NCBI GenBank assembly: GCA_964016985.1
Contig: OZ024821.1
Location: 17,533,211-17,597,210 of the forward strand
From: Anodontia alba
Taxonomy: Eukaryota > Mollusca > Bivalvia > Lucinida > Lucinidae
Direction of reading: 5' to 3'
Length of the DNA: 64,000 nt
Shown here: positions 1 through 64,000 of the stretch, piece after piece
Numbering within the stretch: position 1 is the stretch's first letter
How the letters are laid out: each line of letters starts with the position of its first letter
Program-made: the position numbers and the translations under genes
The notes under the pieces: model-generated
What the model saw: only the letters and a program-made list of their open reading frames with translations
Databases searched by the model: none
What the model was told of the DNA's origin: nothing

Positions 1-412
1 ATAAACTCTCCCACACTATATATTGGAAGAGTCCACTTTAAATTGTACGGTTGTCAGGCTGTGATTGAGATATTCCTAGAGCAAAATGGCTGAACTATAA
101 GCAAACAGTAGAGACCCCAATCAAACGTCTAATCTGAATCTGCAATTATCCTTTTGTGGGACTCCAGACTAAAATGTTTGCCAATTACCCATTTCCAGGC
201 TAAGATGGGTTAAGTAAGTTTATTAATACCTGTAACCACTTTCATCTACCCTTTTATTCTGCAAACAGCGTAGATTTAGAATGAGACGTCTCATTAGGAT
301 CTACACTGTTGTCATTCTGCTTGAGACCAACTGACGTATCCAGGTGGTACCTCTGTTGCAGTTCTTCGTTGTTTGTGCGTCTGTGGCTTCATATGTGGCG
401 TTTGTGGACAAT

Positions 413-559
413 TCAATTCCATACTATATATATATTTTTTTTTTTTGTTAAAATATCAACAAGTCCACTTAACAATCTGCTGATGTAACTAGAATTGTGC
501 AAGTGGCTAGCAGGGTAGATACTGATAGACATCTGATATGGCTGTACTTTGTTTGGTAA
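413..559 (-). CDS. Candidate terminal exon (cytoplasmic tail)
   Basis: After the phase-0 donor at 1688 the next exon must begin on a codon boundary. An AG at 561-560 is followed by 48 open codons and a stop, beginning LPNKVQPYQM and including HNSSYISRLL. The composition looks like protein and the phase fits. Against it, the acceptor has a poor pyrimidine tract (it sits in a CAGA repeat) and the end runs into an A-rich stretch. It could equally be noise, with the true last exon outside the window. Confidence 0.25.
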   Translation of the reverse strand, partial: LPNKVQPYQMSISIYPASHLHNSSYISRLLSGLVDILTKKKNIYIVWN

Positions 560-1145
560 CTGAAGGTCTGTCTGTCTGTCTGAATACTTAGTTAACTCTT
601 TTCCCGCTAGTGGCGACTTTTGTCGTCTGCAAACAGTTTGGACCCAGATCAAGCCCGACAAAACGTCGGGCCTGATCTGGATCCAAACTGTTTGACACGC
701 TAACGGTATTCCTGAAAGTATTTTTTTGAAAAAGCTTAATTTAAAAAAATCCACAGAGGACAAAAAACAAAACATGTATAAATACCCAGCATGCAAAGAG
801 TTAATAAGGTAGCTGCTTATATCCTGTTCGTATTGTTCTGAACATTTGTGGTAACAACTGAGCCGGGACACAGTATTTTCTACAAGATTGCATGTACACC
901 CAGCAAATACATCAGCCTATATCAGGCTCTTCGCAGTGCACCTTGAAGACGCATTGAATACTTGGCTACCTACAGCGTGCGCTGCGAAGAATCTGATCAG
1001 ATTGCGCAGATGTGCAGGCTGATCTAAGTCTTTGCTGAGCCCACATGCAATCTTGTAGTAAGAGTATATGCCATGTCCCGATTTAATCCTTTCATTCCCT
1101 GCAGTCCAATATAGACACCTTTGCAAACAGTGCAGATTCATATTA

Positions 1146-1146
1146 A

Positions 1147-1191
<45 letters not shown>

Positions 1192-1396
1192 CGACCTTAT
1201 TTATAGAGGGTAACACATTTAGTAATCTAGTACTAATCTTCCATGTGGCCCTCTTTTTTCCTGGGTATAAACCAGTACTAAGCAATGTGGATAAAGTCTC
1301 TTGCTCAAGGAAACAACACTTGCTGTTAGAGGGGATCGAACCCGGTACCTATCGATCTCGAGTCCGACGCTTTACCACTGCACCACAGCGCTCCAT
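1146..1396 (-). mobile_element. tRNA-derived SINE with (ATT)n tail
   Basis: On the minus strand the head carries a tRNA-like A box (TGGTGCAGTGGTAAAGCGTC) and a B box (GGTTCGATCCC). The body runs about 150 bp and ends in an (ATT)n tract at 1147-1190. This is the layout of a tRNA-derived SINE transcribed by RNA polymerase III. The region from 560 to 1146 holds only diverged short hairpin repeats. Confidence 0.65.
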
Positions 1397-1551
1397 TAAT
1401 TTAAGCCGTCTGATCAGGTTCGTATGTATTTGCCATGCAGTTATTGATTTTAGACTCAAGCCCCTATTTGCGACAATGGCTGTGTCCAAAATCAGAATAG
1501 AAGAGTCCATTTCAGACACTCAGAGGTGCAAATATTCCTGTAATTACGTCG

Positions 1552-1583
<32 letters not shown>

Positions 1584-1687
1584 CATGCTAGATGCTTTTC
1601 GAAACCTCTCTTCTAACTATTTATTCAAGCATGTATAAATCTGTATGAGATTCAGGCTGAAGAATGTACAGTGATCAGTCTACTTAC

Positions 1688-58493
<56,806 letters not shown>

Positions 58494-58544
58494 CTTTAAA
58501 TTGATCACTGAATATTAATCCACAGAAAATAGCAAATATTATAA

Positions 58545-58600
58545 ATTGAGAACACTAGAACACAACATACTTTGATATATACTGTCGTCAGTGTAGAAAA
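58545..58600 (-). promoter_or_regulatory. Candidate core promoter (TATA-like)
   Basis: On the minus strand GTATATATC (58582-58574) lies about 80-90 bases upstream of the ATG, a fitting distance for a TATA box with a short 5' UTR. A TTCAG near 58518-58514 could instead be an acceptor for an upstream non-coding exon. AT richness of the area makes chance likely. Confidence 0.25.
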
Positions 58601-58729
58601 AGTGAATTTTTAAAAGATAAGTTTTTTATTATTTTTGGCACCAAAACATATCTTTTAGTAACCATTTAGACTCTCATTTGCGATGCGAGTCTAATGAGTA
58701 AACCTACTAGATATACTTTAGTGTAAAAT

Positions 58730-58935
58730 ATATTTGAAAACACCAAATAAGGAGGAATATTTGGTGATAATTCTGGTATAATTTTCTCCAGATCTCCATA
58801 AAACCATATCATTTTGTTGCTACTCATTAGAAGCGCCTCAGCAAGGCGCTTCTAATGAGTAGCCTCAACATGTGTTTTATGGAGAAATAGAGCAAAATAT
58901 CCCAGAATTATCATCCAATACTCCTCTTAACAGTT
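58730..58935. mobile_element. Hairpin element with GAAGCGCCTC-type core
   Basis: 'tactcattagaagcgcctca' is mirrored by 'gaggcgcttctaatgagtag'; outer arms 'gataattctgg' and 'ccagaattatc'. It lies within 250 bp upstream of the start codon and could bear on the promoter. Confidence 0.8.
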
Positions 58936-59449
58936 GTCCTATGAATTACAGTTATCAACTTTAATTTTTGGCGATATTTTAATTATATAGAACACCTTTT
59001 TTCACTAGGGTGATATATCCAGTAATTCCATTCTTTTATAAACTAAGATTGTAAAATGTCTTCACAGGTTTAATCCGAAACCTTTTTTTTTTTTTCTTCT
59101 TTTTTCGTATAAAATCCGTCACTTTATTGAGATTTTATTGTGTTACTTCTGTCAAACATGTACATGTGTTTAGTATCTAATATCTTGTAAATTCCATTTC
59201 CTAGGGCAAATAAGATCAAATGATTGTTCTGGCTGTTTAATTTCTCCGTGTACTTAAATATGCATTATGGTCAATTTTCTGAAGTTAGAATATTTTGGAC
59301 AGAAAGTGTAATATTATTCTATTGTTGATAATTTACAGTGTTTTAAAAATAGCATCGTCGTGAGAATAATCCCCATTCACCTGTGACAAATACAAAGTAC
59401 CCGCAATAGGCTACAGTCTCCTAAATACTTAAATACGTTCATGGCTGTT

Positions 59450-59547
59450 TTTTTTTTTTTTTTTTCGTTTTTTTTTTTTTTTTTTTTTTTTGGTGTGTGT
59501 GTGTGTGTCTCCTAAATACTTAAATACGTTCATGGCTGTTTTTTTTT

Positions 59548-59602
<55 letters not shown>
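59450..59602. repeat. Duplicated block with poly(T) and (GT)n
   Basis: 'cctaaatacttaaatacgtt' plus 'catggctgtttttt' plus '(gt)n' occurs twice in a row (59430-59507 and 59508-59602). Confidence 0.85.
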
Positions 59603-59604
<2 letters not shown>

Positions 59605-60214
59605 ATTAAATAACAAAAATCTCAGAAATTCGCTTAATAATGTATTTCTCTTTTTTCACTTAATATTATGAAGGTCTATATTAAAGACTTGGTTCACTCA
59701 TTTCAGACTGAACAAATTCCCCCACACACAGGCTATGTGATTTAGATATTCCAAGAGAAAAATGGTTAAACTAATTGCAAACAGTGGAAAACCTGTCCGA
59801 CGCTGCAGCATTTTGCGGCGTCTGATCTGGGTCTGCATTGTTTGTCACTTACCCTTTTGCGGGTCTCCAGACTAAAAATGGGTTAACTTAACGTCATGAA
59901 AGAGCTGTCATTCTGGTATCTTCATCCAGTAGTTGGCCTTCAGCAGATTTGGCATCTTCTGTATACTTGTCACATGGTACCCATGGGTTATAATGCAAAA
60001 TATTGAAATGTAGAAATTCAGACTATTAACTCGGCTATACGAAATACACACCACTGTGTACATGCATCAGTCATCTTCATAAGTTATTTTGTGCCATGAG
60101 GTGAAGGTCGGCGTAGTTCATGATGCAGTGATTTGCCTTATACGGACGAACAAATAGACGACAAAGACAAAAATGATACCTCACCCAAATGGGGAGACAT
60201 AATATTACCACATA

Positions 60215-60370
60215 CACTAAATAGAGATTATTATATGGCAATTCTCATATCATACCCCGTATCAACCCTCGACCCATATCAGCCCGAGGGCCGAGGGCTG
60301 ATGTGGGTCGAGGGTTGATATGGGGTATGATATGAAAATTGCCATATCATAATCTATTTATCATACATTT
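60215..60370. mobile_element. Palindromic MITE with GATATGGGGTATGATAT arms
   Basis: 'tatcataccccgtatcaacc' is mirrored by 'ggttgatatggggtatgata'; arms of about 60 bp with 'cctcgacccatatcagccc'. Confidence 0.85.
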
Positions 60371-60424
60371 TTCTTTCTGACAAGTTTACCTATTTGATAT
60401 TGTATGCGCAGTCAATGGCAAGAC

Positions 60425-60570
60425 CGCCGAGTGCTCCGAATGTGGTGATATGTTTTGTTTTGTTTTTGTTTTTGCCCGTGCAAAAAAGCCGTATCACCCA
60501 CGTGACCTAGTAATATGGGTTTTTTGCCCGGGCAAAAAAGCCGTATCACCCACGTGACCCATTATCACAC
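60425..60570. repeat. Direct repeat with GCAAAAAAGCCGTATCACCC
   Basis: 'gcaaaaaagccgtatcaccc' followed by 'acgtgac' occurs twice, 60 bp apart. From 58936 to 61327 I see only repeats and unique AT-rich DNA. Confidence 0.8.
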
Positions 60571-61327
60571 CTCTTCGCTCAACAAGAGTGATATATGCTT
60601 GAAAGCCATGTTAGTATCACATATGCAAAATGAACATATTTTCTGGTAAATGTATGACAATGGAACACATCTCTACATTTTGCGTCGATATTGACCATAT
60701 CGACACAAAATCTAGCATCAAAGGACTGACAGCACTGGTAGGTCGATTGTACCTGAGTGTAGGCTGGGAAAATGGTTCTGAACGGGGACTTAAGACTTTC
60801 ATTTAATCCTTAACTTCCTGTGATTTAAGCAAACATGCAGTGTCGCTCTCTGTGGTGTTTGATATGGGTCTACACTGCTTACCAATGTTCCAGTCCAGGT
60901 TTCACAGATAACCCTCTATCTCTATCAAAATTTGTAGCAGACGACATTCTAATTTTTTTTATTTTTCAGAGAAAACAAGTTCACATGAAATGCTAAGACT
61001 TCTTTTCTTCTGAAAATCATAATAATAAAAAAAAAAAACCAAAATTGTCGTCTCTTTAATTGTGATTGGCGCTTTAAGGGTTAAAGAAAATAATTGGCTC
61101 ACCCTAGATAAGGATTTGTGTACGGGAAAAGCGAACAGGCGGTCACAAAAGTTATCTCCTTTGTTAAACGTGGCGAAATATATGCTAAGTGAATTGCTTT
61201 TACCGTAACCCATATTAGTCCGGTGACCCAGTTGGCAAACAGCGCAGATCCAGATCAGACGCCACAGAATGCAGAAGACGGCGTCTGATCAGTGTCTCCA
61301 CAGTGTGCAAATAGTTTAGCCATTTTC

Positions 61328-61608
61328 CATCACGAAAACATGCCTATATAACTTTGACCCTCTTAAACCCCATTTTTATATAGTAAAACTGGGGTTTACA
61401 GGGGTATACATTAGTTTTCTTATTTATGCTCAAAAACATAGATTGTGGGTACTCGTTAGAACCTCCTCGTCGAGGCGGTTCTAACGAGTACCCACAATCT
61501 ATGTTTTGAGCAGAATTATGAAAAATATCAGATTTTTTTTTATCTGAAAACTTTCAGTTTTTGGTGGAGAAATTTTCAATATGTTTGAATAGGCGTGTTT
61601 TCGTAATG
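61328..61608 (+). mobile_element. Hairpin MITE, family A
   Basis: 'catcacgaaaacatgcctat' to 'aggcgtgttttcgtaatg'; core 'gaacctcctcgtcgaggcgg'. Confidence 0.92.
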
Positions 61609-62236
61609 ACTACGGATATCTAAATTACATAGCCAATCGAATCTTTCAACTGAACTTGAATTAGATATTTAACGTAATTAGGCACCAGAGGCATATAGTG
61701 TGGCTGAGTTTATTCAGTCTCAAACGGGTTAATACGGTACGTTTACATTTGGTTGACCTTAACCTAGCTTTCGTTTTCATTTCCCAGGTAAACGGGTGCG
61801 CGGTCAACCGGATCAGACCAACAATGGAATCGATAAAGGTGCATTCCACAGTTATTAACAAGAAATGACATCACCGTGAATTAAGAATAAGTACAAATTG
61901 TATTATAATTATCTTTTGTCATCACGCATTATTGCAGAATTTTGTGTAACCTTACGAAACCACTTAATAATTCATCCCTGAGGACAGTCTAAACAAGGCC
62001 ATGTACAAAAATGTGTGTTTTGAGTAACATGTTTGAAAAAAAGCTAAGGTGGGTAGGGATTTTAATTTAATATGGGAAATTACCAAATGAACTGAGACTC
62101 CGCACCATAATTAACATAAAATGGTACCAAAATGGTACTACCCTTTGATGTGTCTAATAAGTATTGACAGAATGACAAACAGTGTAGACCCTTATCAAAC
62201 TGCTCCAGTTTATTTTTTTGAGAAAACGTGAATATC

Positions 62237-62514
62237 CATTACGAAAACACGCCTATTCAAATATATAGGAAATTTTACCTCCAAAAAACTGAAATTTTCA
62301 GATAAAATATCTCTGATATTTTTTTTTTTATATTTCTGCTCAAAACTTAGATCGGCGGTACTCGTTAGAACCAGCCGGCGGTTTCAACGAGTACCCACAA
62401 TCTATGTTTTTGAGCAAAAATAAGAAAAATAATGTAAATCCTGTAAATCCCAGTTTTACAATATAAAAGTGGGGTTTAAGGGGGTCAAAATTATATAGGC
62501 ATGTTTTCGTGACG
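62237..62514 (-). mobile_element. Hairpin MITE, family A
   Basis: 'cattacgaaaacacgcctat' to 'ggcatgttttcgtgacg'; the core is eroded ('gaaccagccggcggtttcaa'). Confidence 0.88.
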
Positions 62515-62945
62515 GTTATGTTTAACCAGGAGATATAGGTTGGGTAGGGTTACCCTAAACACACATATTTTTGCTTGGCCTAAATATTCGGAGAAACAAC
62601 CCTGAGAAAAGAATACAGACCAAGATCAAACCGTTCTTGAGAAGACTAAGGAGCAGTTGGGTCAAGACCGTCTACACTAGGGGTAACTTCTGATATATGG
62701 AATAGCATTACACTAACTCGGCTGTCTAACCTAGTTATTTCTAGTAGACTCATCTATCCTTATCACTTGGACGAGTCTATTCTTTGAAAAATGGGGCCTT
62801 TCATATACCAATCAAGAAAAATCGGGTCAGTCATATAAATTTTGTTGAAAAAAGGGGGCTAATCGTATATCTGACAGCGCTGAGAAAAGGCCAAATAAAG
62901 GGGGCTAATCGTATACCTGACAGCGCTGAGAATGGTTATTTGTAC

Positions 62946-63196
62946 CATCACGAAAACACGCCTATTCAAATTTATATTGAAAATTTCACCTCCAAAAACT
63001 GAAAATGTACAAATAAAAAATTCTGATATTTTTCATATTTCTGCTGAAAACATAGATAGGCGGTTCTAACGAGTACTAACATTCTATGTTTTAAGCAGAA
63101 ATAAGAAAAATAATGTATACCCCTGTAAACCCCAGTTTTACTGTATAAAAGTGGGGTTTAAGGGGGTCAAAATTATATACGTATGTTTTCGCGATG
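62946..63196 (-). mobile_element. Hairpin MITE, family A, shortened
   Basis: 'catcacgaaaacacgcctat' to 'gtatgttttcgcgatg'; about 25 bp of one core arm is missing. Just before it, 'gggggctaatcgtatacctg' occurs twice (62855-62935). Confidence 0.88.
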
Positions 63197-64000
63197 CTTA
63201 AAAATCAAATTGCTATAATATACTGTGCTTTCGACATCTTTCAGAAAGTTGTTTGTTTGCTTAGAAAGCACACAGAAGAAGTAAATTTGCAAACTTTTGT
63301 CCTGATTTAATGCAAAATCATTTGTCGTAACTGCTATGCACAAAATGTTTTATTCTTGTCATTGGTTTTTAAAAAGTCAAATATTTTCAATTTTTTTGAA
63401 ATTTTCACGTTGTTGTTGTGAAACTTAGTAATTCAAATTCAGCAAAGAAAAGTGAAAAATATTTTCTGAGACAAAAATTCCAAAAAATCACTTTACTATA
63501 GAAATTGTATAGTTGAGACCAATTTTTGGCCGTAAATTTAATTTTTAGGTACATATTTGAGAAAAACTAGACGTGTCCAAAGTACACAGATGCCCCCGCC
63601 CTATGGCCTTTGCCTATATGGCTGTTTCTTTGGCCCACCCCTAGCATGATCCAGTTTCCAAACCCTGATCTCTGTATCGATGAAACTATTTCATCTGTGA
63701 TCATTTACATTACAGCCGATTTCTAACTTTCTAGGGCAAGTAATGGTACCAGACTTATGATTCTGTTGCCATTTTGCATGTGTTCAATATGACCTGTTAT
63801 ACATTCTGAACCCCCTGGCCCCGCCCAGGAACAAGCCCCAGGGACAAGTCTACCATGAAGTCTAAGGTCTTGGTCTGGGTAAATATCATACCAAATTTCA
63901 AATTTGTAGCATAAAAAGGTAATAGCGAGCACAGCTCGCGACGCTTGGTCAGAGCGATTTCTGCTGAAAGTATATATCGTTGTAGGTTACTTTTCCTGGA
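63197..64000. other. No gene seen
   Basis: AT-rich, then a more GC-rich stretch (63580-63860). No exon, RNA gene or known repeat recognised. Confidence 0.45.

Noticed and set aside
1300..1395. A functional tRNA gene on the minus strand
   Set aside because: A and B boxes are present but the cloverleaf is not intact and a SINE body with an (ATT)n tail follows. The same goes for 31540-31595 and 35003-35050.

Overview
This is a repeat-rich invertebrate nuclear window. The mix of tRNA-derived SINEs, dozens of small palindromic MITEs, minisatellites and a degraded retroelement reverse transcriptase is typical of bivalve molluscs. That assignment is an inference from repeat style, not a proven identity.

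One gene explains almost all the coding signal. It lies on the minus strand from the start codon at 58493 down to at least 1688. I could join 24 exons through GT/AG splice sites into one open frame of 1021 codons: a signal-peptide exon (58427-58493), 22 exons that each encode one six-cysteine domain, and an exon with a transmembrane segment and the start of a basic cytoplasmic tail (1688-1842). The 22nd domain exon also carries a Thr/Ser/Gly-rich stalk. The domain pattern is C-x-(Y/F)-G-D-R-x(n)-C-x7-C-Y-x(6/8)-C-C-x2-C. It resembles the PLAC domain (papilin, lacunin, ADAMTS proteins) and, less closely, ShKT. Every intron from exon 1 to exon 24 is phase 1, so any domain exon can be skipped or duplicated without breaking the frame. 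The product looks like a type I membrane protein with a long bead-like extracellular region. I do not recognise the protein as a named family member and assign no function. The 3' end, beyond the splice donor at 1688, is uncertain.

The repeat array has internal order. From 27947 to 10677, domains with an 8-residue Cys3-Cys4 loop alternate with domains with a 6-residue loop, so the expansion seems to have gone by two-exon units. Five of the first six domains carry an N-glycosylation sequon at the same place in this loop, and most later ones do not. There are also exon relics: a partial exon copy at 45121-45171, an array of copies of the first third of one exon at 41521-42180, and a possible decayed exon near 2120-2230.

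The introns (0.7-6 kb) hold at least 14 near-complete copies of one ~275 bp hairpin MITE family, several other palindromic families, two hAT-like MITEs with near-perfect 8 bp target duplications, a 1.45 kb element with tandem-repeat terminal inverted repeats (56216-57664), several tandem arrays and a broken reverse transcriptase (about 23139-24710, minus). Upstream of the gene (58600-64000) I see only repeats and simple sequence; no second gene is supported.
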